Origin: JAPOUP01 sp026708635
Lineage (GTDB): Bacteria; Pseudomonadota; Alphaproteobacteria; Rhodobacterales; Rhodobacteraceae
Assembly: GCA_965200115.1 (NCBI GenBank)
Contig: OZ241336.1
Location: 4,135,831 to 4,199,830 of the forward strand
Direction of reading: 5' to 3'
DNA: 64,000 nucleotides
The translations under genes were made by a program, and so were the position numbers. This document shows, one piece after another, positions 40,518 to 49,121 of the stretch. The notes beneath the pieces were generated by a model that was not told the origin of the DNA, did no database searches, and worked only from the letters and a program-made list of their open reading frames with translations. The number at the start of each line of letters is the position of its first letter. Position 1 is the stretch's first letter.

Positions 40518-41615
40518 TCATGCATTGAACAGGATATGCAGGACATCCCCATCCCTGACCTCATACGCCTTTCCCTCCACACGCATCCGGCCCGCCTCCC
40601 TACACGCGTGCTCGCCCCCCAGCGCGACGTAATCCGCGGAGGAAATGGTTTCGGCCCGGATGAATCCACGCTCGAAATCACCGTGGATCACACCCGCCGC
40701 CTGAGGTGCCTGCGTGCCGGCTCGAATCGTCCAGGCCCGCGCTTCCTTGGGCCCGGCGGTGAAAAAAGTCCTCAGATCCAATAGCCGGTATCCAGCCCGG
40801 ATCAATCGATCGAGACCCGCCTCCTCAAGGCCAAGCTCCTCTAGAAACGCCGTTGCCTCCCCATATTCCAGCTGCGCGATCTCCTCCTCGATTCCCGCCG
40901 AAATAACCACCGTCCCAGCACCAACCGACCGGGCCATATCCTCAACCGCGCCTGAATGGACATTGCCCGTCCCCGCGTCTTTCTCGTCAACATTGCATAC
41001 ATACAGAACCGGCTTGGCCGTCAGAAACCGCAGCCCGCTCCATGAAGCGGCATCCTCGTCAGACACCTCTACGGAACGGGCCGGCCTTCCTTTCTCCAAC
41101 GCCGAAACGGCGGTCGTCAGAAGCCGCTCCCGCCGAACCGCGTCACCGTCGCCGCCACGAACCTTTCGAACGATGTCGCCCAGCTGCTTCTCGGCGGAGG
41201 CGATATCGGCGAGCATCAGTTCCGTCTCGACCATTTCCGCGTCGGCGACCGGATCGATCCGGCCCTCCACGTGAGCGACGTCCCCGTGATCGAAACAGCG
41301 CAGCACATGGGCGACCGCGTCGACCTCGCGAATGTGCGCCAGAAACCTGTTTCCCAGCCCCTCCCCCCGACTGGCCCCCTTGACCAGTCCCGCGATGTCC
41401 ACAAAGGTCATACGCGCCGGGACGATCCGTTTCGACCCCGCTGTGGTCGCGAGACCGTCGAGACGGGAGTCCGGTACCGCGACCTCGCCGATATTGGGAT
41501 CAATCGTGCAGAACGGAAAATTTGCCGCATGGGCCGCCGCCGTCCGCGTGAGCGCATTGAACAGGGTCGACTTGCCCACGTTGGGAAGTCCCACGATTCC
41601 GGTCCGAAATCCCAT
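40518..41615 (-). CDS. ychF: Redox-regulated ATPase YchF (Obg-like)
   Basis: 365 residues from the ATG at 41615; a much longer upstream extension of the frame has no similarity. The G-domain begins MGFRTGIVGLPNVGKSTLFNALT; G3 is DIAGLVKGASRGEGLGNRFL, with the NVDEKD element in place of NKxD that gives ATP preference. The C-terminal TGS domain ends AYEVRDGDVLHILFNA. YchF binds ribosomes and ATP and is implicated in stress control. A housekeeping gene, usually near pth and rplY in this group. Confidence 0.95.
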   Translation of the reverse strand: MGFRTGIVGLPNVGKSTLFNALTRTAAAHAANFPFCTIDPNIGEVAVPDSRLDGLATTAGSKRIVPARMTFVDIAGLVKGASRGEGLGNRFLAHIREVDAVAHVLRCFDHGDVAHVEGRIDPVADAEMVETELMLADIASAEKQLGDIVRKVRGGDGDAVRRERLLTTAVSALEKGRPARSVEVSDEDAASWSGLRFLTAKPVLYVCNVDEKDAGTGNVHSGAVEDMARSVGAGTVVISAGIEEEIAQLEYGEATAFLEELGLEEAGLDRLIRAGYRLLDLRTFFTAGPKEARAWTIRAGTQAPQAAGVIHGDFERGFIRAETISSADYVALGGEHACREAGRMRVEGKAYEVRDGDVLHILFNA

Positions 41616-41717
41616 TCGCTCAGTCTCCCTGGATCGGCGCGTGGCCACTAGCGCGGCGTTTGCCCATTCGCAAGCGGTGTCGATTACTATAGACCGCCGG
41701 GAAGGAGGACGGAAAAC

Positions 41718-42134
41718 ATGGATATGAACCCCTATCTGACCTTTCCGGGCAATTGCGCGGAGGCGATGGATTTCTATGCGGAGGTATTCGGCGGACATAT
41801 CGAATTCATCCAGAAAACCGGGGACAGCCCGATGGCGGGCAAAATGGGCCCGGAAAACGACGGGAAAATCCTGCACGCCCGCCTGCGAATTGGCGAACTG
41901 AAGTTGATGGCGTCCGATGCCATCGGCATGCCTTACGAACCGCCACGCGGGATTACGGTGCAGATCTCGTTTGATGATATGGAAAAGGCCCGACGCGTGT
42001 TCCGTCGACTGGCAAAGCACGGCGAGACCGTCATGGAATTCGCGCCGACATTCTGGGCGGCCGGATTCGGGATGTGCCGTGACCGATACGGCATACCCTG
42101 GATGGTCAATTGCGATACCGTCCAAGATGACTGA
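41718..42134 (+). CDS. VOC-family protein (PhnB-like)
   Basis: 138 residues preceded by GGGAAGGAGGACGG. The PhnB/DUF1338-type glyoxalase fold is indicated by PYLTFPGNCAEAMDFYAEVFGG at the start, HARLRIGELKLMASDA in the middle and FGMCRDRYGIPWMVNC at the end. It is usually annotated as a metal-binding VOC protein of unknown substrate. It is divergent from ychF with a 102-base gap. Confidence 0.85.
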   Translation: MDMNPYLTFPGNCAEAMDFYAEVFGGHIEFIQKTGDSPMAGKMGPENDGKILHARLRIGELKLMASDAIGMPYEPPRGITVQISFDDMEKARRVFRRLAKHGETVMEFAPTFWAAGFGMCRDRYGIPWMVNCDTVQDD

Positions 42135-42611
42135 GACGGTAAGGTGTCCGTATGTCCCGCGCTTCGCCGCATACAATCCGTAGCTTACGGCGGTCAGGCC
42201 GGCGAATCCGCGTTGCAGAATGAGGGCCACCGCGATGGAGTAAGATCCCGGAGGCCTCCCGACGATTCCCTTCCGCCCGCTCCCGCAGGCGCTTCACCGG
42301 CGGCGCAACGACCCGACATCAACACCGGATGTCCTGATCTTGTGTCGGTATCCCGGCTTCACCGCGTCCGGTAAATCCAGACGCAAAGGGGCTTTCTCGG
42401 ATCGAACGGGCAAGGCGAGCGCATGAATGGCGGGCGAGATTTCCCCAGGGCCAATCAAGCGCCGGAAACTGTGAAGATCATCCGCGAGCCACCAACGAAT
42501 ACAGGGCCTTCGCCGCGGCGCCGATCAATGCGGAGCGCGATCCCCATATTACCCGATTGATCTTGACCCGTTTTCACTGCAGATCCCGGAAATCGGAGAA
42601 AAGGGCTGCCA
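42135..42611. other. Intergenic region, no convincing gene
   Basis: About 475 bases between the VOC gene and trpA. A minus-strand stretch near 42480-42570 reads like the end of a protein (GSRSALIGAAAKALYSLVARG then stop) but has no identifiable start; it may be a gene remnant. The trpA promoter is expected near the right end. Confidence 0.35.
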
Positions 42612-43403
42612 ATGACCCGGATCGAAACCAAATTCGCCTCGCTGCGCGCGTCACGGAGAAAGGCTTTCGTCGCTTACGTGATGGCCGGTGACCCGGACTA
42701 CGATACCTCACTGCGGATCGTGAGGGGATTGCCGGAAGCCGGTGTTGACATCATCGAGCTCGGAATACCGTTCACCGATCCGATGGCCGACGGTCCGACC
42801 ATCCAGCTCGCGGGCCAGCGCGCACTCGAGGGGGGACAGACCCTCCGGAGAACGCTTGACATGGTGACGGACTTCCGGAGCGTCGACGACGCGACGCCGA
42901 TCGTACTGATGGGTTATTTCAACCCCATCTACAGCCATGGCGTGGAACGGTTCCTTGATGACGCGGTGCGGGCGGGGGTTGACGGGCTGATCGTCGTCGA
43001 CCTGCCCCCGGAGGAAGACGCCGAACTCTGCATTCCCGCTCGGGCGGCGGGCCTGAATTTCATCCGGCTGGCCACCCCGACAACGGATGGCAGGCGCCTG
43101 CCCACGGTGCTCGGGAACACGTCCGGCTTTGTCTACTACGTGTCAATCACCGGGATTACGGGAGCGGCGGAGGCCATCGCCGGGGAAGTCGGGCCTGAGG
43201 TTTCCAGAATCAAGTCGATGACGGACCTTCCTGTCGTCGTCGGCTTCGGAATCAAGAATCCCGAGACCGCCAGAACGATCGCCGGGGTCGCTGACGGCGC
43301 GGTCGTCGGCTCGGCGATAATCTCCAGGATCGCGGCCGGGGAGTCACCGTCCGACATACTGGCCTTCATCGGGACCCTCGCTGACGGCACGCACGCGGCA
43401 TAG
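42612..43403 (+). CDS. trpA: Tryptophan synthase alpha chain
   Basis: 263 residues. Cleaves indole-3-glycerol phosphate to indole and glyceraldehyde-3-phosphate, and channels indole to TrpB. Catalytic Glu and Asp are in IIELGIPFTDPMADGPTIQ. VVGFGIKNPETAR and the phosphate-binding GAVVGSAII segment near the C terminus match the family. GGAGAAAAGG precedes the ATG. The beta chain gene lies 18.5 kb away on the opposite strand with trpF. Confidence 0.96.
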   Translation: MTRIETKFASLRASRRKAFVAYVMAGDPDYDTSLRIVRGLPEAGVDIIELGIPFTDPMADGPTIQLAGQRALEGGQTLRRTLDMVTDFRSVDDATPIVLMGYFNPIYSHGVERFLDDAVRAGVDGLIVVDLPPEEDAELCIPARAAGLNFIRLATPTTDGRRLPTVLGNTSGFVYYVSITGITGAAEAIAGEVGPEVSRIKSMTDLPVVVGFGIKNPETARTIAGVADGAVVGSAIISRIAAGESPSDILAFIGTLADGTHAA

Positions 43404-43715
43404 GAACGTTGGCACCGACCGATGCCAATGAAACGGTAAGGAAAGCTTTCGACATTGCCGCCCGGACTCATGTTCTGAGCCATTATCCCGGACAAGTCCG
43501 GACGAACCAATGGAGGGGTACGGCTACGGTCGGGCCGGACGGCAGGAAATCCATTCCGTGGATCCGGGTGGTGACGGGCACCGCATCCCACGGGGAAGCG
43601 TGGGTGCGGCAGGGGACCGCGCGGCTGGCCGTCCGTCCAGACAGCGTGTTGTCTCGGACGTCCCGGATCGTTACAGCGGTCATGTCAACGGATGCCGGGA
43701 GAATGGGCCCTAACC
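43404..43715. other. Intergenic region between trpA and the lactate dehydrogenase gene
   Basis: About 310 bases. Apart from the antitoxin-like fragment on the minus strand, I see no gene. The promoter of the downstream oxidase gene is expected here. Confidence 0.35.
43600..43683 (-). pseudogene. Possible remnant of a VapB/FitA-type antitoxin
   Basis: The minus-strand frame begins MTAVTIRDVRDNTLSGRTAS, close to the N terminus of VapB/FitA antitoxins (TAVTIRDVPDxT, ribbon-helix-helix). The family pattern is lost after about residue 28 and no VapC gene is present, so this is at best a degraded fragment. Confidence 0.3.
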
Positions 43716-44885
43716 ATGGCCGTGATCACTGAAATCGAGGATCTCAAGCGCATCTACCGACGCCGGGTGCCGAGGATGTTCTTCGATTACACGGAATCAG
43801 GTTCCTGGACGGAGCAGACTTTCCGGGACAACTCGGGAGATTTCGGAAAGATCCGGCTTCGTCAGCGCGTGGCGGTCAATATGTCCGGCCGGTCGACGGC
43901 CGGCAGAATGGTCGGACGGGATGTCGCCATGCCCGTGGCGCTGGCGCCCGTCGGCCTGACAGGCATGCAGAGCGCCGATGGCGAGATCAAGGCGGCGAAG
44001 GCCGCGGCGTCCTTCGGCGTCCCCTTCACGCTCTCCACCATGTCAATCTGTTCCATCGAGGATGTGGCCGAGCATACGGCCGAGCCGTTCTGGTTCCAGC
44101 TCTATGCGATGAAGGACACCGATTACACCAATCGACTGATAGAGCGCGCCAGGGCCGCGAACTGTTCGGCACTCGTGATCACGCTGGACCTGCAGATTCT
44201 GGGGCAGAGGCACAAGGATCTGAAAAACGGCCTGTCCGCCCCTCCTAAGCTGACCGTTCCCACGATGCTGAACCTCGCCGGGAAGTGGAGCTGGGGTCTG
44301 GAGATGCTTGGCACGAAGCGGCGTCATTTCGGAAATGTCGTTGGCCACGTAAAGGGTATCTCGGACGCCGCCTCCCTGGGCTCTTGGACCAATGAGCAGT
44401 TCGATCCATCACTGGACTGGCGCAAGGTGGGCAAGCTCATGGAGCGATGGGGGGGTAAGGTCATCCTTAAGGGAATTCTTGACGTCGAGGACGCGAAAAT
44501 GGCCCGGGATCTTGGCGCCGACGCGATTATCGTGTCGAACCATGGCGGCCGCCAACTTGATGGAGCCCTAAGCGCGATCCGCGTCCTCCCTTCGATTCTT
44601 GACGCGGTCGGCGACCGGATCGAGGTTCATGTCGATGGCGGCATACGTTCGGGACAGGATGTCCTGAAGGCGTTGGCGATGGGCGCCAAAGGCACCCATA
44701 TCGGCCGTGCCTATATATACGGGCTGGGAGCGCTGGGGCAGGCAGGAGTGACGAAGGCACTGGAGATCATTCACAGGGAGCTCGACGTATCGATGGCCCT
44801 TTGCGGACGTCGGCGGATCGATGAGCTGGACCGCGGCATCCTATATATTCCCGAGGACTTCGAGGGATATTGGCGGCGGCACTGA
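43716..44885 (+). CDS. lldD: L-lactate dehydrogenase (cytochrome/quinone type, FMN-dependent alpha-hydroxyacid oxidase)
   Basis: 389 residues from the ATG at 43716 (MAVITEIEDLKRIYRRRVP). Family motifs include YTESGSWTEQTFRDN, the FMN site in MPVALAPVGLTGMQ, the YAMKDTDYT segment, the catalytic His in SNHGGRQLDGA and the FMN-phosphate site GGIRSGQDVLKALAMGA. It oxidises L-lactate to pyruvate with electrons passed to the respiratory chain. It has the alphaproteobacterial LldD length. It lies beside the sialic acid block, on the opposite strand to the adjacent dioxygenase gene. Confidence 0.9.
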   Translation: MAVITEIEDLKRIYRRRVPRMFFDYTESGSWTEQTFRDNSGDFGKIRLRQRVAVNMSGRSTAGRMVGRDVAMPVALAPVGLTGMQSADGEIKAAKAAASFGVPFTLSTMSICSIEDVAEHTAEPFWFQLYAMKDTDYTNRLIERARAANCSALVITLDLQILGQRHKDLKNGLSAPPKLTVPTMLNLAGKWSWGLEMLGTKRRHFGNVVGHVKGISDAASLGSWTNEQFDPSLDWRKVGKLMERWGGKVILKGILDVEDAKMARDLGADAIIVSNHGGRQLDGALSAIRVLPSILDAVGDRIEVHVDGGIRSGQDVLKALAMGAKGTHIGRAYIYGLGALGQAGVTKALEIIHRELDVSMALCGRRRIDELDRGILYIPEDFEGYWRRH

Positions 44886-44959
44886 CCCAATGACACATAT
44901 AACGGGAGCCGGCCAACTTTGCGCCAACTTTCATCATCAAACTAAGCCAGTAAAGCCAT

Positions 44960-45733
44960 TCAGATCGCACCGGAAGCCAAAAGACTTTTGTCGAGGTTCC
45001 TTTGGTACGCGTCCCGCGCCGCGACATCCAGTTTCGCACTTTCCGCATAGTAGATGAAACCGAGCGCGCGCCTTGAGCGCGTGCTCGAAGTATTTGCACC
45101 CGCCCAATGCACGGTTTTGGCATCATGCATCAGAAACGTGCCCGCCGGACCCGGAAAGGACACCGTATTGGTTTCGTCGTCTTCGGTGCCAAAGTCCACG
45201 ATTCCCTGCGAGAAACCAAGCACGCCTGTCTGGGCGTGCTCGCGAAAGTCGGTCGCCTTGTGTGAACCGCGAACGTAGTGAATGCAGCCGTTTTCGTCAT
45301 TGACGGCTTCAAGCGCCAGCCAACCGGTCACCGCTTTGCATGGAGTCAGGCAAAAGTAATGTCCGTCCTGGTGCGGCGGAGTTGGCTTTCCGATGCCTGC
45401 GGGCTTGTTGAAGTACTGCATGTTGACCGGGACAACAGACTCGCCGAGCACGGTTTCGGCGATCTTCCGTTCCGGGCCGTTGAACATTAGATTCTCGAAG
45501 TAGTCATCATATTCGAAGATCTTCTGGATTTGCTTCAATGATGAGGTATCGGCTTTGTCCTCATAGTAGACCTTTTCGATCGGCATGCCTGGCACGACGT
45601 CGTGGATGAACCGTTCAATTTCAGCGTTGAGTATCGCGATCTCTTGGTCCGAGTAGAGGGGCGTCACGGCAACGTAACCGTCTTTGTCGAAACGCGATTT
45701 CATTTCTGTTTTCTGATCCATTGGCTTGGGCAT
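44960..45733 (-). CDS. Phytanoyl-CoA dioxygenase (PhyH) family, Fe(II)/2-oxoglutarate-dependent
   Basis: 257 residues. The iron-binding motif is HQDGHYF (His121, Asp123) with a distal His in TVHWAGANTSS (about residue 205) and an Arg in SRRALGFIYY for 2-oxoglutarate. It is cytoplasmic. It lies downstream of a sulfatase and the sialic acid lyase on the same strand, so it is probably part of the catabolic block, where it could oxidatively remove a substituent (O-methyl or other) from the sugar. The substrate is unknown. The start could also be ATG codons four or ten residues later. Confidence 0.85.
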   Translation of the reverse strand: MPKPMDQKTEMKSRFDKDGYVAVTPLYSDQEIAILNAEIERFIHDVVPGMPIEKVYYEDKADTSSLKQIQKIFEYDDYFENLMFNGPERKIAETVLGESVVPVNMQYFNKPAGIGKPTPPHQDGHYFCLTPCKAVTGWLALEAVNDENGCIHYVRGSHKATDFREHAQTGVLGFSQGIVDFGTEDDETNTVSFPGPAGTFLMHDAKTVHWAGANTSSTRSRRALGFIYYAESAKLDVAARDAYQRNLDKSLLASGAI

Positions 45734-45911
45734 CTCTTTATGGGTTATTGTTCGAGTTAAGGATGCAGACTATGGGAAGACTCGCTTTCCGGAGACCTTG
45801 AATTTCGGACATAATCTTCGAAAACCGATGAAAATCGAGGCGAAACAAACTCCGGCTCCACGGCACCTCTGGACGGTGTCGCCTTCCGTCACAACAGATA
45901 TTGAGGGGTCA

Positions 45912-47333
45912 CTATTCCCATCCGCGCACAAATCCCCGGTCACCGTCGACGACGCCGAGTTCCGCCTTCAAATTGGCGCAGTCCTCGACGAACCGTTCCA
46001 ATTTGGATTTCAGGCTTTCAAACTCCGCATCGAGAGGCGGCAGTCCCGCATTCGTCAGGTTCCTGAGTTCATGTGGGTCGCTGCGAAGGTCATAGGCTTC
46101 GTCACCGTTGTCCGGGTCGATGATGTAGGTTCGCTCGCTGGTTCTTATCGCGTGCGTCATGCTGGCGTGTCTTCCCGCGGCGGGCATCCCGCTTGGCCAG
46201 CTTGTCTCGAGATGGCCATGGTAGTCACCAACTCCCGCGAAGACCTCTTTGTGAGATTGGTCGTCTGCGGCGCGAACCCGTTTCATCAGGTCCCGCCCCT
46301 GATTTCGTGGCGGCTCCACGCCCGCCATTCCCAGGATGGTCGGGAACAAATCGACGGTGCTTACCAATCCCTTGAAGCGGTTCGCGTTAGGCTCAGCGTC
46401 GCTCTTTGGCGGAACAATTACAAGCGGAACGTGAAGGAGGCAGCCGTAAAGCGACTCGGATTTGTTGAACAGGCCTTTTTCGCAGGCGTAGTCACCATGA
46501 TCCGAACCCAGAATGACCCAGGTGTTGTCGAGCATCCCTCGCGTTTCGAGGAAGCGGTGCAATCTGGCCATCTCATCGTCAACATATCGGATCATACCGT
46601 AATAGATAGCCAGAACTTTGCGAAAGTCGGCTTCGGTGCCGGCCGCCGTCCCAACCTGCGCGCGCGCTTCGGAATGCCACGCGGGTACGTCCGCAAGGTC
46701 TCCTGTGGCGGGGATTTCGATCTCCTCTGGATCGAGCATCGTGTCATAGGGACGCGGCACGAAGTAGGGCGGATGAGGATCATCGTAGCAAACGTGCAGG
46801 AAATAGGGTAGCCCGCTGGCTTTGGCTTGCCTGGCCATCCGGATAACGCGATCGGTAAGAAGGGCGGAGTTGCCTTCGCTTGCTTCGCGATCAATCGCGC
46901 CGCTTGACCAAGCGACATCTTTCCTGCCCGAGCGGATATGGGCCTGCCAGGAATCCATGAGTGGCCCGCGCTCGTGCATCGGCGACTGCTCGTGCCAGCC
47001 CCTTCCAAGGTTACGTTCGGGTTCATAGTGACCGGCCGCGGCGGTGTAGTAACCGCTCTCCCGCAGGATTTCCGCGAGCTGGGGAAGATTGTGAGGCGCG
47101 CGGTTTTGGTGACACGTCACGCCGTGGACCTGAGGGTACGTGCCGGTGTGGACGGAAGTGCGGGACGGCGTGCAGATCGGTGCGGCGGAGTAGGCGTTCT
47201 CGAAAACCCATCCGATGTCCGCAAGACTGTCGCAATACGGAAGCGCGATGTCTTTGTTTCCGAGAAACGACATGGCTGACGCCTTCGCCTGATCGAACAT
47301 AATGTAGAGGATGTTCGGAGCGACTGACATCAA
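45912..47333 (-). CDS. Type I sulfatase without signal peptide (sulfatase 1)
   Basis: 473 residues. The CTPSR formylglycine site (Cys54) lies in AAPICTPSRTSVHTG, metal ligands in IMFDQAKAS and SDHGDYACEKGLFNKSESLYG, typical of arylsulfatase/choline-sulfatase-like enzymes. There is no signal peptide, so it should act in the cytoplasm on an imported substrate. It overlaps the nanA-like gene by four bases (ATGA), which implies tight co-expression. It requires a formylglycine-generating enzyme encoded elsewhere. Confidence 0.9.
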   Translation of the reverse strand: MMSVAPNILYIMFDQAKASAMSFLGNKDIALPYCDSLADIGWVFENAYSAAPICTPSRTSVHTGTYPQVHGVTCHQNRAPHNLPQLAEILRESGYYTAAAGHYEPERNLGRGWHEQSPMHERGPLMDSWQAHIRSGRKDVAWSSGAIDREASEGNSALLTDRVIRMARQAKASGLPYFLHVCYDDPHPPYFVPRPYDTMLDPEEIEIPATGDLADVPAWHSEARAQVGTAAGTEADFRKVLAIYYGMIRYVDDEMARLHRFLETRGMLDNTWVILGSDHGDYACEKGLFNKSESLYGCLLHVPLVIVPPKSDAEPNANRFKGLVSTVDLFPTILGMAGVEPPRNQGRDLMKRVRAADDQSHKEVFAGVGDYHGHLETSWPSGMPAAGRHASMTHAIRTSERTYIIDPDNGDEAYDLRSDPHELRNLTNAGLPPLDAEFESLKSKLERFVEDCANLKAELGVVDGDRGFVRGWE

Positions 47334-48208
47334 AGATAGCCGTTTTCGGAGAGCCAGCGGTCGAGCGGGGCGGACACCTTATCGCCGGGAGCGCTGAAGG
47401 GTTGGCGACATGGACCGACGGGAACCCCGATCTTCGCCAAAGCGTATTTGAGCCCCGGGACCACACCCGTTCTCAACAAAATGGCTACCAATTCGTTGGC
47501 TTTGTACTGAAGCCGCCTCGCCGTCGGCATGTCGCCTTTCTCGACGGACGCTTCAATTCCCACGAAGACATCTCCAATCAGGTTGTATGTCGATCCGATT
47601 CCGCCATCAGTGCCGATCGCCGAGGCCCCCAGAAACATTTCATCGGTTCCGAAGTAGAACTTTTTGCCCGGTGCCCTCGCGCGAAGTTGCTGGAACTGGA
47701 ACAGATCCCGTGCAGTGAACTTAGTGCCGGCAATCCGGTCGTCGTTCATGAGTCGCAATAGGCGGTCGGTCGAAAATTCCGTGCCGCTCAAGTCCGGTAT
47801 GTTGTAGATGATGACGGGCAGTTCGGCCGCATCGGCAATGGCCATATAATGGTCAACGACATCGTCGAAACTATGCTTGTAATAGTAGGGAGGAACCGCT
47901 GACACCGCTTGGTATTCCGCGGACTTGGCAACTTTGGAGAGGGTGACGGAATCTCCGGTTGAGGCGGCGCCTACGTGCGCGATCAACGTACATTTACTCC
48001 GTGCGTAGTCCGCCACTGCTTCCAAATGATGGATGCGTTCCTCCCGGGACTGCATCATGGCTTCTCCGGTCGACCCGCCCACATACAGCCCGTGAACGCC
48101 TTTGGACAAAATGTAGTCGACCAACCCCGGGATAAGGTCGGTTCCGATACCGCCATCGTCGTCGAACGGCGTGAGTAGAGCCGCGAATATTGAGCCTTCT
48201 AATGCCAT
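47330..48208 (-). CDS. nanA: N-acetylneuraminate lyase
   Basis: 292 residues from the ATG at 48208 (MALEGSIFAALLTPFDDDG). DHDPS/NAL-superfamily motifs are visible: VGGSTGEAM, VPPYYYKHSF with the catalytic Tyr, IIYNIPDLSG, and the Schiff-base Lys in IAGTKFTARDLFQFQQL, whose context is of the NanA rather than DapA type. It cleaves sialic acid to N-acetylmannosamine and pyruvate. It is first in a minus-strand operon with sulfatase 1 and the dioxygenase. It is divergent from the regulator gene. Confidence 0.85.
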   Translation of the reverse strand: MALEGSIFAALLTPFDDDGGIGTDLIPGLVDYILSKGVHGLYVGGSTGEAMMQSREERIHHLEAVADYARSKCTLIAHVGAASTGDSVTLSKVAKSAEYQAVSAVPPYYYKHSFDDVVDHYMAIADAAELPVIIYNIPDLSGTEFSTDRLLRLMNDDRIAGTKFTARDLFQFQQLRARAPGKKFYFGTDEMFLGASAIGTDGGIGSTYNLIGDVFVGIEASVEKGDMPTARRLQYKANELVAILLRTGVVPGLKYALAKIGVPVGPCRQPFSAPGDKVSAPLDRWLSENGYL

Positions 48209-48296
48209 TTTCCGCCTTTTTGTTGAACGGCATACGACGATAGGTGGAAGAATTCCCGTTGGCCATATACGCTTTTGGTAGGCCTTCCAGATATTC

Positions 48297-48306
48297 TGGT
48301 CAACCA
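48297..48306. promoter_or_regulatory. Candidate regulator operator in the divergent promoter
   Basis: TGGTCAACCA, a short dyad of the TGGT-n-ACCA kind bound by FCD-type GntR regulators, lies between the nanA-like gene and the GntR gene. A related TGGTACACACC occurs at 48339-48349, upstream of the preferred GTG start. Both would suit autoregulation and control of the divergent operons. Confidence 0.35.
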
Positions 48307-48368
48307 AAAATAAAGAAATGGACACCAAATCAGAATTATGGTACACACCTTTCATACGGGAGGAAACC

Positions 48369-49121
48369 GTGACACAGGCCCACACAGCGTCATCCATTGC
48401 GCGCAGCCTTGCCGCGGACATACATTCCGGCCGTTACGCGCCGGACGAGATGCTGCCAAGCGAACGCGACCTATGCGAAGATTTCACGGTGGGGCGGAAC
48501 GTCGTCCGAGAATCGTTGACGATCCTCCAGGGGATCGGGTTGGTCGACCACTCAAAGGGCAAGCGCCCGCGCGTGGTGTCGCCAAACCTGTCAAAAATCA
48601 TGGAAGGCGTCGGCAGCGCCGCGCAGTTCTTTTTTTCCGGCAGTGAGGGACTCGCGCACTTGGAACAGGCGCGTTTGTTTCTCGAAACCAGCCTTCTTCG
48701 TTACGCGACCGAACACGCGACAAACGCTCAGATCGGCAAGCTGGTCGAGGCAATTGACGTCTGCGAGGAAAGCGTCGGGGGAATCGAGACCTTTCGCGAC
48801 GCGGATGTAAGGTTCCACCGTGTGCTCGCCGAAATTCCGGGCAATCCGATCTTTACCGCGCTGCATGACACCTTCGTTGAGCGGCTGATGAAAAATCGGG
48901 CGTTGTTGCCGGACATTGAGAGGCACAACGCGGCCAGCAACCAAGAGCATCGCGAGATTGTATCGGCGATACTCGACAATGATTCCGATCGAGCCGTCAA
49001 AATCCTGACCGACCACCTTACCCGAAACTTCGGGACGTATTTCCGACTGGCGATGGGCCGGTCGGACGCGTCCGGAGCTCACGCAACTAACTCAAACCAA
49101 GAGGAGAATTCTCATGAATAA
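48369..49121 (+). CDS. GntR-family regulator with FCD domain (NanR-like)
   Basis: 250 residues from a GTG at 48369, chosen because GGGAGGA lies seven bases upstream; an ATG at 48318 lacks a good site. The winged helix (SIARSLAADIHSGRYAPDEMLPSERDLCEDFTVGRNVVRESLTIL) is followed by an all-helical FCD effector domain with RDADVRFHRVLAEIPGNP and HREIVSAILDNDSDRA. It sits at the divergent centre of the sialic-acid block and likely senses the sugar or its intermediate. It overlaps the binding-protein gene by eight bases. Confidence 0.85.
   Translation: MTQAHTASSIARSLAADIHSGRYAPDEMLPSERDLCEDFTVGRNVVRESLTILQGIGLVDHSKGKRPRVVSPNLSKIMEGVGSAAQFFFSGSEGLAHLEQARLFLETSLLRYATEHATNAQIGKLVEAIDVCEESVGGIETFRDADVRFHRVLAEIPGNPIFTALHDTFVERLMKNRALLPDIERHNAASNQEHREIVSAILDNDSDRAVKILTDHLTRNFGTYFRLAMGRSDASGAHATNSNQEENSHE

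Noticed and set aside
42480..42570. C-terminal remnant of a sugar kinase-like protein on the minus strand
   Set aside because: Only about 30 residues are readable and none is diagnostic.
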